DNA of 7,131 nucleotides from Treponema sp. (GTDB taxonomy: Bacteria > Spirochaetota > Spirochaetia > Treponematales > Rectinemataceae): NCBI GenBank assembly GCA_017849315.1, contig JAFIHQ010000062.1, positions 1-7,131 of the forward strand. Reading direction: 5' to 3'. Positions 1 through 5,752 of this stretch are shown one piece after another. The notes beneath the pieces are model-generated. The model was not told where the DNA came from and made no database searches. It saw only the letters and a program-made list of their open reading frames with translations. How positions within the stretch are numbered: position 1 is the stretch's first letter; each line of letters opens with the position of its first letter. The position numbers were made by a program, and so were the translations under genes.

Positions 1-642
1 ATGCCAAACGGCACAGACCTCTCTGTCGACATCTCCGAAATTCCCGTCTTGAGAAGAGAGGGCGGGGTGCTCCTGAATGTCCCTGACGACATATTTGTTT
101 TTGTCTATGTTGGGCAACACATCCCAGAGAAGAACGTAGACTTGATCATCGAAGCGCTCAATGTTCTTAACCAGAAGGAGATTCCCTTTAAGATGGTTTT
201 TATCGGAGATGGCAGATATCGCGGGGCCATGGAGCAGAAGGTTGGCGAATTTGGTTTTTCAGGGAAGGTTGAATTTCGTGGCATTGTTCGTGATAGAGAA
301 TTTATAAAAAGAGCCTACGCGCGGGCGGACTTGCTGCTTTTCCCCTCGCTTTATGACACATCCAGCCTGACAATAAAGGAAGCAGCCGCACTCGAGTTGC
401 CGACCGTGATGATACAGCATTCACCCACCGCAGAAGGTATCGTCGATGGAGAGAATGGTTTTTTGAGCAATAATGCCGAACGCGATTATGCCGAAACCAT
501 CACACGGGCAATCCAGAACGACTCTTTGCGCCGAACGGTGGGACAGAACGCAAGGAGTACGTTGTACAGTTCCTGGGAGTCTGTCATCGAGGTGGTGCAA
601 AATCGCTATGCCGAAATTGTCCGTTCGTGGCATGGGCGCTAA
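1..642 (+). CDS. GT4-family glycosyltransferase, C-terminal part (5' truncated by window edge)
   Basis: This is the sugar-nucleotide-binding C-terminal domain of a GT-B retaining glycosyltransferase (family GT4), which moves a sugar from an activated donor to a lipid, glycan or other acceptor at the cytoplasmic membrane face. The first visible residues, MPNGTD, match the internal PNG-x-D linker of GT4 enzymes, so this ATG is very probably not the start and the acceptor-binding N-terminal domain lies upstream of the window. Visible hallmarks are the VGQHIPEKNVDLII strand-loop with the phosphate-binding Lys44, FIGDG at 68-72, and the donor-binding motif FPSLYDTSSLTIKEAAA (114-130). In that motif the usual E-x7-E reads D119-x7-E127. 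ENGFL (151-155) follows. The gene ends 58 bases from the convergent fucU-like gene and shows no link to the carotenoid operon. The acceptor cannot be told from this half. The family call is secure. Confidence 0.85.
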   Translation: MPNGTDLSVDISEIPVLRREGGVLLNVPDDIFVFVYVGQHIPEKNVDLIIEALNVLNQKEIPFKMVFIGDGRYRGAMEQKVGEFGFSGKVEFRGIVRDREFIKRAYARADLLLFPSLYDTSSLTIKEAAALELPTVMIQHSPTAEGIVDGENGFLSNNAERDYAETITRAIQNDSLRRTVGQNARSTLYSSWESVIEVVQNRYAEIVRSWHGR

Positions 643-700
643 GCCTGCAGGACAGCTACTCTTTTCGCCGCGACAGAGTGCACAAAGAGTCGCCTAAAAA

Positions 701-1132
701 CTAGTGAATGACGCCCTTCTTGAGAATGACGCAGCCGTAGGCTCCGTGTTCGGTGGTCGCAACGATAGCATAGGCTTGCTTGGCGCGCTCGTAAAACTCA
801 AAGCGCTCCGTGGTGCCAATTGCAGCATCGCCGCGCTGATCGTGTTTGCGTACCACAGCCCGAATCCGGTCCTGCACTTCGGGCACCGTTGGGTCCCCTT
901 TTACGACCTGCATCAGGGTTACAGGCTTCTCCACAAAAGTATCGAGCGGGAAGAGGCTCAAGATTGCATCCAGCATGTCGGGCACATTCTGGCCATCCGC
1001 GCGCACAAGCCGCTTGGCGTTGCTCGCTGCGGGATAATTCGAATCGCCGATCACAAGATCGTCGCCATGACCCATCTCGTCAAGAATCTTGAGTAAATCC
1101 GGTGAAATTATTTCGGGAATGCCTTTAAGCAT
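701..1132 (-). CDS. fucU: L-fucose mutarotase, RbsD/FucU family
   Basis: FucU interconverts the alpha and beta anomers of L-fucose in the cytoplasm, and the related RbsD acts on ribose. The 143-residue product is close to E. coli FucU (140 residues) and colinear with it as I recall that sequence: an MLKxI start, ISPDLLKILDEMGHGD (10-24) with the catalytic-type His22, Asp30 before the YPA segment, RADG (44-47), FEFYERAKQAYAIV (111-124), and the C-terminal ILKKGV (136-141). The start is well supported by an AGGAGG site six bases upstream. No fucose kinase, isomerase, aldolase or transporter lies in this window, so its sugar and pathway partners are unknown, and a different deoxysugar or pentose is possible. 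It is on the same strand as the YdhG-like gene but about 200 bases after it, with its own candidate -10 element, so it is probably transcribed separately. Confidence 0.93.
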   Translation of the reverse strand: MLKGIPEIISPDLLKILDEMGHGDDLVIGDSNYPAASNAKRLVRADGQNVPDMLDAILSLFPLDTFVEKPVTLMQVVKGDPTVPEVQDRIRAVVRKHDQRGDAAIGTTERFEFYERAKQAYAIVATTEHGAYGCVILKKGVIH

Positions 1133-1138
1133 AATCGA

Positions 1139-1144
1139 CCTCCT
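1139..1144 (-). promoter_or_regulatory. Shine-Dalgarno site of fucU-like gene
   Basis: The minus strand reads AGGAGG, six bases before the ATG whose first base is 1132. It is a perfect core ribosome-binding site and fixes the start of the mutarotase gene. Confidence 0.85.
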
Positions 1145-1173
1145 GTGTTCGTGTGTTAGTTATGAGTATTGCC

Positions 1174-1202
1174 ATTATAGGTTACAGGGCGAAAGAGGGT
1201 CT
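1174..1202 (-). promoter_or_regulatory. Possible promoter of fucU-like gene
   Basis: On the minus strand a consensus TATAAT stands at 1179-1174. Transcription would start near 1167 and give a leader of about 35 bases that includes the AGGAGG site. The hexamer at the -35 distance (1202-1197, AGACCC) is poor and there is no extended -10 TG, so an activator may be needed or the -10 may be chance. Confidence 0.35.
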
Positions 1203-1308
1203 ACAACCGAAACTCACAAAAAGTACTTAGTGTACCCCATTGTTCAACCTCGAAAGTCTCCTGTTCATTTTTGCGCCACTGCCCTCTGCGCGATACACAT
1301 GGTACCGG

Positions 1309-1326
1309 CTCACCTCTGTTGGTGAG
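1309..1326. repeat. Small perfect hairpin just after the ydhG-like stop codon
   Basis: CTCACC (1309-1314) and GGTGAG (1321-1326) form a 6-bp stem with a 6-base loop, starting three bases beyond the minus-strand stop codon at 1332-1330. It lies where a terminator for the YdhG-like gene would be, but no T-run follows on the minus strand, so a strong intrinsic terminator is not supported. It could protect the 3' end of the mRNA. Confidence 0.35.
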
Positions 1327-1329
1327 GTC

Positions 1330-1695
1330 TCAAGACTGGCCAACTTTTTTCATTTGCTCCACTATTTCAGCTTTTCTTGTGATCACGATTCTTCGTATTA
1401 ATAGTTCTGGCAAGGGCTTGTCGTTGCTAAATTGAATCGAGCCCTTGCCAGTCTTATAACCTTGTATATCTCTCCTAAGTGCTAGGAGCACTGTTGGCAG
1501 CGGGTAAATGCCAATGTGGTTCTTGAAGGCGGCACAGTACACTAAGTCGCCATGCCAGATAATGGTAGGCATTCGATATTTTATAGCCTCGTCGGCATCA
1601 GGGACTTCCTCAAAGCAGATGTTACGAATTCGCGCCAGTCTGTCTTGTATCTCCACTGGGTACTGTGCAAAGTAGTCTTCAATTTCCTTTTTCAT
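1330..1695 (-). CDS. YdhG/DUF1801 family protein (frataxin-like fold)
   Basis: This is a small cytoplasmic protein of the DUF1801 (YdhG-like) family. Members have a frataxin-like fold, and a Bacillus member has been linked to iron handling, but the role is unsettled for most. The 121-residue form begins MKKEIEDYFAQYP. It shows the family landmarks: a helix with EEVPDADEAIKYRMPTI (29-45), a short strand region with AAFKNHIGIYP, and the signature KTGKGSIQFSNDKPLP followed by LIRRIV. I chose the ATG at 1695 because GAGGA lies 11 bases upstream of it and family members usually start just before this helix. An in-frame ATG at 1713, six codons earlier, has no ribosome-binding site. The gene follows the pyrimidine-dimer glycosylase by 55 bases on the same strand and is probably cotranscribed with it. 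Function beyond the family is not inferable. Confidence 0.82.
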   Translation of the reverse strand: MKKEIEDYFAQYPVEIQDRLARIRNICFEEVPDADEAIKYRMPTIIWHGDLVYCAAFKNHIGIYPLPTVLLALRRDIQGYKTGKGSIQFSNDKPLPELLIRRIVITRKAEIVEQMKKVGQS

Positions 1696-1750
1696 TGGTC
1701 TGACATTCCTCATGAAGGGATCGTAATGACAGGATCATACAGGATGGACC

Positions 1751-2317
1751 TCATAAAAAGTAGTGGTTCGATTGGATCTTGACTTCAGCTTGTTCGGTAA
1801 GCCTTGCCATAATCTCCGGCCGGACCTTCTCCCAGCGCTCGATGTTGCCGTCTTTGACGCAGAAGAGCGGATTAACCATAAGAACCTCCAAGCCTTCGAT
1901 TTGGCGCAACTTTACAGGATCGCGAATTGCCAGTTTGTACTTTAGCAGCTCGTACTCATACAGCACTTGACTCGAAGTAACTTCGATTTTGGGGGCTTGG
2001 TGCGACGGTTCTTCGGAGGCATCTCCGCGTTCTTCATCGGGCGCTTCTCTGGGCGCGGTGATTCGGGTTTCGTTTATGGTGAATTTGTTTCTGTCGAAGG
2101 CGTAACCGCGCGTACAAGCTTCGGTCCATAAATAGAAGAGATATGTATTTATGGCATCGATGGGGTTTGGAGACTCCCTGAAACGCTCAAGCTGAGGGTG
2201 TCTGGTATATCCTTCGGTTTTACCTTCCAGAACTTTCTTTGCAAGCAGACCTTCGCGCCAGGCCGCGGTAAGGCCCTTTGTGTCGAGATATTGCGGATGT
2301 AGTGTCCAAAGTCGCAT
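1751..2317 (-). CDS. Pyrimidine dimer DNA glycosylase / AP lyase (T4 endonuclease V-like)
   Basis: This is a base-excision repair enzyme predicted to cut the glycosidic bond at UV-induced cyclobutane pyrimidine dimers and then nick the abasic site. The 188-residue product opens MRLWTLHPQYLDTKGL, typical of bacterial members of the Pyr_excise family. AAWREGLLAKKVL (18-30) carries Arg21-Glu22, aligning with the catalytic Arg22-Glu23 of phage T4 endonuclease V. GYTRHPQLERF (36-46) and GYAFDRNKF (71-79) follow. A charged, low-complexity linker (about 86-112) then leads to a C-terminal segment with YEYELLKYKL and a VNPLF motif. An ATG at 2359 would add 14 residues (MASLAAANALTGGL) unlike the family. 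The ATG at 2317 has AGGTGG four bases upstream and gives the usual start. A plausible promoter lies near 2399-2428. The gene probably heads a unit with the YdhG-like gene and is divergent from the carotenoid operon. Confidence 0.88.
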   Translation of the reverse strand: MRLWTLHPQYLDTKGLTAAWREGLLAKKVLEGKTEGYTRHPQLERFRESPNPIDAINTYLFYLWTEACTRGYAFDRNKFTINETRITAPREAPDEERGDASEEPSHQAPKIEVTSSQVLYEYELLKYKLAIRDPVKLRQIEGLEVLMVNPLFCVKDGNIERWEKVRPEIMARLTEQAEVKIQSNHYFL

Positions 2318-2321
2318 AAGT

Positions 2322-2327
2322 CCACCT
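2322..2327 (-). promoter_or_regulatory. Shine-Dalgarno site deciding the glycosylase start
   Basis: The minus strand reads AGGTGG, four bases before the ATG at 2317. It supports this start over the upstream in-frame ATG at 2359, and homology to the MRLW-type N-terminus agrees. Confidence 0.7.
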
Positions 2328-2398
2328 GTGAGCGCATTTGCCGCCGCCAATGAGGCCAACGGTCTTCATGTCCGTCATCTCTTGATCGGACTTTTCCT

Positions 2399-2428
2399 AT
2401 AATAGATCGAACAAAATCAGGATGCCAA
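2399..2428 (-). promoter_or_regulatory. Candidate sigma-70 type promoter for the glycosylase gene
   Basis: On the minus strand TTGGCA (2428-2423, five of six consensus bases) is followed after 18 bases by TATTAT (2404-2399, five of six). Transcription would begin near 2391, about 75 bases ahead of the ATG at 2317. This is the best minus-strand promoter match I found in the divergent region. Confidence 0.5.
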
Positions 2429-2525
2429 GCGTTGAGAGTGTTTGGGATGATAATGTCGTTGCACCTTATGTATGGAGGTTTAGGGGCTCTTTGGCCATTT
2501 GTTGGCAACACTTCGCTTGGAGAAG

Positions 2526-2555
2526 TTGATTCATGTAATGCTTTTTATATATAGT
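2526..2555 (+). promoter_or_regulatory. Candidate promoter of the carotenoid operon
   Basis: TTGATT (2526-2531) and TATAGT (2550-2555) are separated by 18 bases in an AT-rich stretch. The predicted transcript would begin near 2562. That leaves no room for a ribosome-binding site ahead of the ATG at 2569 but gives a normal leader for the GTG at 2605. TATATA at 2548-2553 with a 16-base spacer is an alternative -10. Confidence 0.5.
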
Positions 2556-2592
2556 ATAAGGGTAATTGATGGCGACCCATCAGGACGACAAG

Positions 2593-2598
2593 AAGGGG
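2593..2598 (+). promoter_or_regulatory. Shine-Dalgarno site before the GTG start of the desaturase
   Basis: AAGGGG lies six bases before GTG 2605. AAGGGG-type sites also precede the two kinase genes downstream, which supports this start. A shorter AAGGG (2558-2562) six bases before ATG 2569 is the competitor. Confidence 0.5.
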
Positions 2599-2604
2599 AA
2601 AAAA

Positions 2605-4113
2605 GTGAAGAATGTCAAGCATGCCATTGTAGTGGGTGCAGGAGTGAGTGGCCTCGCAGCTGCAGCTCGGCTTGCAAAAGCCGGATTTGCGGTAGAGGTG
2701 TTCGAGAAGGAAGACCGGCCGGGTGGCCGAATGGGACTAGTTGAAAAGGACTCATTCCGATTCGATCTTGGACCGACCATCGTTATGATGCCGGATGTTT
2801 ATCGCGAAGTATTTATCTACTGTGGGCGTAACCCTGATGACTATATTCCAATGGAGCGCCTTGATCCAATCTACAATGTCTATTTTGCTGACGGCGTGGT
2901 CCACCCGGCTTCTTCTGAACTTTCCAAACTTGTTCCAACGTTGGAGTCGATCAGTTATGAAGAAACTCAAGGGTACCTTGCATATCTTGCCGATGTATAC
3001 AAACGGTATCTTGTTGCTAAGGAAAACTTTATAGAACGAACCTTTGACAAGCCCTCTGATTTTTGGAACCCACAGACTCTGGCAGCGGGGCTTAAATTGC
3101 GTACGTTTAACAATGCGTACGATTCGATCGGGAAGTTCGTGCATGACGAGAAGTTGAAGGAGCTTTTGAGCTTCCAAACACTATACATCGGTGTCTCGCC
3201 CTTCAATGGGCCATCGATCTACACAATAATTCCCATGATTGAGCTTATTTACGGCGTTTGGTTCATAAAAGGTGGCATGTATACAATGGCACAGGGGCTC
3301 GAGCGGCTTGTCAAAGAAATGGGGGGAGTTATTCATTATGAGGCACCTGTGGAAAAGATCGAGATTCAAGAAGGCGAAGCCAAAGGTGTTTGGGTTGCTG
3401 GCAATCTTCACCCAGCCGACTATGTGCTCTGTACTGCGGATTTCCCTTACGCGCTGGATGCGTTATTGCCACCGGATTTTAAGCAGGGTAAGTATTCCAA
3501 GGCAAACCTCGATAAGCGAAAATATTCGTGCTCGTGCCTTATGATGTATCTCAATCTGGATAAAGATGATTTTCCTGGTCTGACCGTCCACAGTCTGGCG
3601 TTTTCCAAAGATTTTAAGGGCAACCTGGACGACATTTTTAACGGCAAGTTCCCTAGCGATCCTTCTGTTTACGTGTATGCGCCTGGCATTAAAGATAAGA
3701 GTCTGGCTCCTGAAGGCAAGTTGGGACTTTATGTACTCGTGCCGGTGCCAAATCTGCAAGAAGGCGATACCAACTGGCGCGATAAAGCCACTTTGGATGG
3801 GCTTAAGGAAAAAGTATACGCAAAAATTGAACAAATAAAGCCACTTCGTGATGTGCGAATGCACGTGTTAGCTGAAACACTCTTTACGCCAAATGATTTT
3901 GAATCGAAATTCAATGCGTATTATGGTGCCACATTTGGGTTAAGGCCGATTCTGTCACAGAGTAATCACCTGAGACCTCAACCTGTAGCACGAAAATACC
4001 GTAGGCTTTATTTTGCTGGCAGCAGCGTTCATCCGGGTGCTGGTGTACCGATTGTCTTAACAAGCGCGCGTCTCGCCGCGGAAAAGGTGATTGCAGATGG
4101 CAACGCACACTGA
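2605..4113 (+). CDS. crtN: 4,4'-diapophytoene (dehydrosqualene) desaturase, CrtN-like
   Basis: This FAD-dependent membrane-associated desaturase removes hydrogens stepwise from dehydrosqualene (4,4'-diapophytoene) to give conjugated C30 carotenoids such as diaponeurosporene. From GTG 2605 it has 503 residues, against 502 in my recollection of Staphylococcus aureus CrtN. The N-terminal dinucleotide fold is clear: G11-A-G13-V-S-G16, Glu34 at the end of the second strand, and the PGGR motif (39-42). Segments very like staphylococcal CrtN follow: GPTIVMMPDVY, ERTFDKPSDFWN, FQTLYIGV, IKGGMYTMAQGL, LCTADFP, DKSLAPEGKLGLYVLVP and ETLFTPNDFES. The C-terminal FAD motif FAGSSVHPGAGVP spans 471-483. ATG 2569 would add 12 hydrophilic residues (MATHQDDKKGKK) with no family counterpart. 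That start cannot be excluded. The gene heads the operon and overlaps crtM by 17 bases. A C40 CrtI-type activity is the alternative, less likely from the detailed resemblance. Confidence 0.92.
   Translation: MKNVKHAIVVGAGVSGLAAAARLAKAGFAVEVFEKEDRPGGRMGLVEKDSFRFDLGPTIVMMPDVYREVFIYCGRNPDDYIPMERLDPIYNVYFADGVVHPASSELSKLVPTLESISYEETQGYLAYLADVYKRYLVAKENFIERTFDKPSDFWNPQTLAAGLKLRTFNNAYDSIGKFVHDEKLKELLSFQTLYIGVSPFNGPSIYTIIPMIELIYGVWFIKGGMYTMAQGLERLVKEMGGVIHYEAPVEKIEIQEGEAKGVWVAGNLHPADYVLCTADFPYALDALLPPDFKQGKYSKANLDKRKYSCSCLMMYLNLDKDDFPGLTVHSLAFSKDFKGNLDDIFNGKFPSDPSVYVYAPGIKDKSLAPEGKLGLYVLVPVPNLQEGDTNWRDKATLDGLKEKVYAKIEQIKPLRDVRMHVLAETLFTPNDFESKFNAYYGATFGLRPILSQSNHLRPQPVARKYRRLYFAGSSVHPGAGVPIVLTSARLAAEKVIADGNAH
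4085..4091 (+). promoter_or_regulatory. Shine-Dalgarno site of crtM inside the crtN end
   Basis: AGGTGAT, complementary to the 16S anti-Shine-Dalgarno tail, lies five bases before ATG 4097. It is embedded in the last crtN codons, pointing to translational coupling, and it argues against the in-frame TTG at 4091. Confidence 0.65.
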
Positions 4114-5002
4114 CGCGTATCTATGTCGTGAGGTAATCCGGCGCAACTCGACCACCTTTTATCTTGCCTTTCGCTTGCTGCCGGCATCCAAGCGAGATGC
4201 AGTTTTTGCAGTTTATGCGTTCTGCCGGGATGCAGACGATGCAGTAGATCTTGGGACAGGCTCACTTCCTCAGATTAAGCAGGAACTGGCAGCATTTGGG
4301 CAAGGACAAGTTCCGGATAAGCCATACTGGCGCGAACTTGATCGGGCCCGCAAGCATTATGCGATCGATATAAATGCTTTCAATCTCATGATTGAAGGCC
4401 AAGAGATGGATTCACATTTCCATATCATTCAGGACGAAGAAACTCTCTACCGGTACTGCTACCTTGTTGCAGGATCGGTAGGGCTTATGCTTCTACCTAT
4501 TCTTGCCGGTAAAACATCGGAGTCTCTCAGGCAGTCAGCGGCAGATCTGGGCACTGCGATGCAACTTACGAATATTCTTCGCGATATTGGCGAGGATTAT
4601 CGCCTTGGGAGAGTATATCTGCCTGAAGATGCGATGCGGCGTTTTTGTTATTCACGGGAGGAACTGGCACACTCCACACTAAACCAGGCCTTTGTGGACC
4701 TCTGGGAGTATTTTGCCCACAGAGCGGAGGCTCTATACGACCGTGCAGCCCTTAGTTTTGCCGAATATGATGCTGAGAGTGTAAGGGTCATTGCTCTTGC
4801 CGCGGCATATTACAGAGGGATTCTCGATGTAGTACGCAAAAATAAATACGACGTTTTTTCGACGCGAGCCGTCGTTGTTGATGCAGAAAAACAAAAGCTC
4901 CGTAGACGTCTAACTGCCTTAACGGGTGAACAAGGTACACAACCATATATCCGGAACGCCAAATCGGGCGTTTCCAGTGCCAAAAAGGGGGATCGATCGT
5001 AA
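4097..5002 (+). CDS. crtM: Dehydrosqualene synthase, CrtM-like (phytoene/squalene synthase family)
   Basis: This enzyme condenses two farnesyl diphosphates head-to-head through a presqualene diphosphate intermediate, giving dehydrosqualene, the first C30 carotenoid precursor. The 301-residue protein is the usual family length (CrtM about 287). Both magnesium-diphosphate motifs are intact: CRDADDAVD (43-51) and NILRDIGED (159-167, Asp163 and Asp167). IRRNSTTFYLAF (14-25) is the substrate-binding N-terminal helix, and LWEYFAHRAEALYD and AYYRGILDVVRKNKYDVF are typical C-terminal helices. Phe21 and Phe25 align by eye with Phe22 and Phe26 of S. aureus CrtM, and Phe37 with Trp38. Changes at Phe26 or Trp38 let CrtM make C40 products, so bulky residues here suggest a C30 product. 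ATG 4097 is preferred over TTG 4091 for its Shine-Dalgarno site. The stop overlaps the next start as TAATG. Squalene synthase is the alternative, made less likely by the crtN neighbour. Confidence 0.9.
   Translation: MATHTDAYLCREVIRRNSTTFYLAFRLLPASKRDAVFAVYAFCRDADDAVDLGTGSLPQIKQELAAFGQGQVPDKPYWRELDRARKHYAIDINAFNLMIEGQEMDSHFHIIQDEETLYRYCYLVAGSVGLMLLPILAGKTSESLRQSAADLGTAMQLTNILRDIGEDYRLGRVYLPEDAMRRFCYSREELAHSTLNQAFVDLWEYFAHRAEALYDRAALSFAEYDAESVRVIALAAAYYRGILDVVRKNKYDVFSTRAVVVDAEKQKLRRRLTALTGEQGTQPYIRNAKSGVSSAKKGDRS
4985..4991 (+). promoter_or_regulatory. Shine-Dalgarno site of polyprenol kinase gene
   Basis: AAGGGGG near the end of crtM lies 10 bases before ATG 5002 and 13 before the adjacent ATG 5005. 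The spacing is slightly long but favours the first ATG, which overlaps the crtM stop codon by one base. Confidence 0.5.
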
Positions 5003-5646
5003 TGATGAATATTCTTGGAATCATTGTTTCGTTTGCCTATGTTTTTTTGATTCTTTTTCTTGGTCGTTTTGTGGAGCGGCGGAGTAAGGAACTCAGCAGG
5101 AAATTCGTGCATATCATGGTTTCCAACTGGTGGTTTATTGGCATGATATTCTTCAATTCGCCATGGGTAGCGTCTATCGTGCCTGCAGCCTTTATTGTGC
5201 TAAATGCTCTGTCGTATCGAAAGAATTTGTTTACAGCGATGGAGCGGGGCGAAGGGAAAGGGGACCTCGGAACCGTCTATTATGCGATTTCCCTGTGTAT
5301 TCTGTCTTTTTTGACCTTGGGGCGTACGCCGAAGGAAGCAATCATTGGTGGGGCAGGGTTCTTGGTTATGGGCTATGGAGATGGTCTTGCGGCAGTGGTT
5401 GGTACATCTGTGAAGAGCAAAAAACTACTGGGTACCAATAAATCACTCGCGGGTTCGCTGACCATGCTGGGTGCTTCTTTTATTGTGCTTCTATTGTTTT
5501 TGCTCGCAGGCGGCCTAGCCAACGCAGTCTTAGTTTCTTTGCTCGTGGCAATTGCTGCCACATTGGCTGAACTGATTACTCCGTGGGGTTTTGATAATCT
5601 GACCGTGCCATTGCTTGTTTCTGGCCTTTTGGCACTGGTGTATTGA
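5002..5646 (+). CDS. Polyprenol/phytol kinase-like membrane protein (SEC59/VTE5 family)
   Basis: This predicted integral membrane kinase uses a nucleotide, CTP in characterised relatives, to phosphorylate a long-chain isoprenoid alcohol. Relatives are dolichol kinase (SEC59) and phytol kinase (VTE5). The 214 residues form about seven hydrophobic segments. Family landmarks are SRKFVHIM (32-39) after the first helix, GDLGTVYYAIS (87-97), the nucleotide-site motif GYGDGLAAVVG (124-134, Asp127), NKSLAGSLTM (146-155), and the C-terminal AELITPWGFDNLTVPL (189-204). Such proteins are often labelled phosphatidate cytidylyltransferase because the folds are related, but RKxxH and the DN-x-TVPL ending favour the alcohol-kinase branch. 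It overlaps crtM by one base and precedes a DUF92 protein, homologue of the kinase that does the next step in phytol salvage. The substrate is not visible. Farnesol or geranylgeraniol is inferred from context. Confidence 0.82.
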   Translation: MMNILGIIVSFAYVFLILFLGRFVERRSKELSRKFVHIMVSNWWFIGMIFFNSPWVASIVPAAFIVLNALSYRKNLFTAMERGEGKGDLGTVYYAISLCILSFLTLGRTPKEAIIGGAGFLVMGYGDGLAAVVGTSVKSKKLLGTNKSLAGSLTMLGASFIVLLLFLLAGGLANAVLVSLLVAIAATLAELITPWGFDNLTVPLLVSGLLALVY

Positions 5647-5647
5647 G

Positions 5648-5667
5648 GGACACCGGACTACGGTGCC
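5648..5667 (+). repeat. Hairpin immediately after the polyprenol kinase stop codon
   Basis: CACCG (5651-5655) and CGGTG (5661-5665) pair around a 5-base loop. With one bulged A the stem extends to seven pairs (5648-5649 with 5666-5667). No T-run follows, so it is not a standard terminator. It may stabilise the 3' end of the first three genes or lower read-through to the DUF92 gene. Confidence 0.4.
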
Positions 5668-5690
5668 GAAAACATATACGATTTATACTA

Positions 5691-5726
5691 AAGAGTTTTA
5701 GTTCCAAGCTGCACGAAAAAACTCTT
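5691..5726 (+). repeat. 9-bp perfect inverted repeat upstream of the DUF92 gene
   Basis: AAGAGTTTT (5691-5699) and AAAACTCTT (5718-5726) are exact inverted copies separated by 18 bases, ending 26 bases before the ATG of the next gene. A -10-like TATACT (5684-5689) directly precedes the first arm but has no clear -35 partner. The repeat could be an operator or an mRNA hairpin. Confidence 0.45.
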
Positions 5727-5741
5727 ATATTCGATTGAAAA

Positions 5742-5745
5742 GGGG
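5742..5745 (+). promoter_or_regulatory. Shine-Dalgarno site deciding the DUF92 gene start
   Basis: AAAAGGGG ends at 5745, seven bases before ATG 5753. The in-frame TTG at 5735 would lie upstream of this site and has no good site of its own, so the ATG is chosen. Confidence 0.7.
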
Positions 5746-5752
5746 ATTTTTA

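Noticed and set aside
658..690. Inverted repeat ACTCTTT / AAAGAGT between the glycosyltransferase and fucU-like genes as a terminator
   Set aside because: The arms are 19 bases apart, the stem is AT-rich and no T-run follows in either direction. Its similarity to the repeat at 5691-5726 is limited to a short common core.
704..1096. Plus-strand open frame of 130 codons opposite the fucU-like gene
   Set aside because: It is the complementary shadow of a gene with strong FucU homology and a perfect Shine-Dalgarno site. Its own product resembles nothing known to me.
2398..2403. Perfect TATAAT on the plus strand as the crtN promoter
   Set aside because: No acceptable -35 hexamer lies 15 to 19 bases upstream, and the leader would be about 200 bases. 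The minus strand has a better two-part match over the same bases.
2149..2511. Minus-strand open frame of 120 codons overlapping the glycosylase gene and its upstream region
   Set aside because: Its product is rich in W, R and P with no recognisable domain, and its 3' part is the glycosylase gene read in another frame. The upstream part coincides with the promoter region.
2569..4120. Similar first residues MATHQDD (ATG 2569) and MATHTDA (crtM) as a sign of a shared leader or duplication
   Set aside because: The likeness covers only about seven codons and stops abruptly. The first of the two may not be translated, so chance is the simplest reading.
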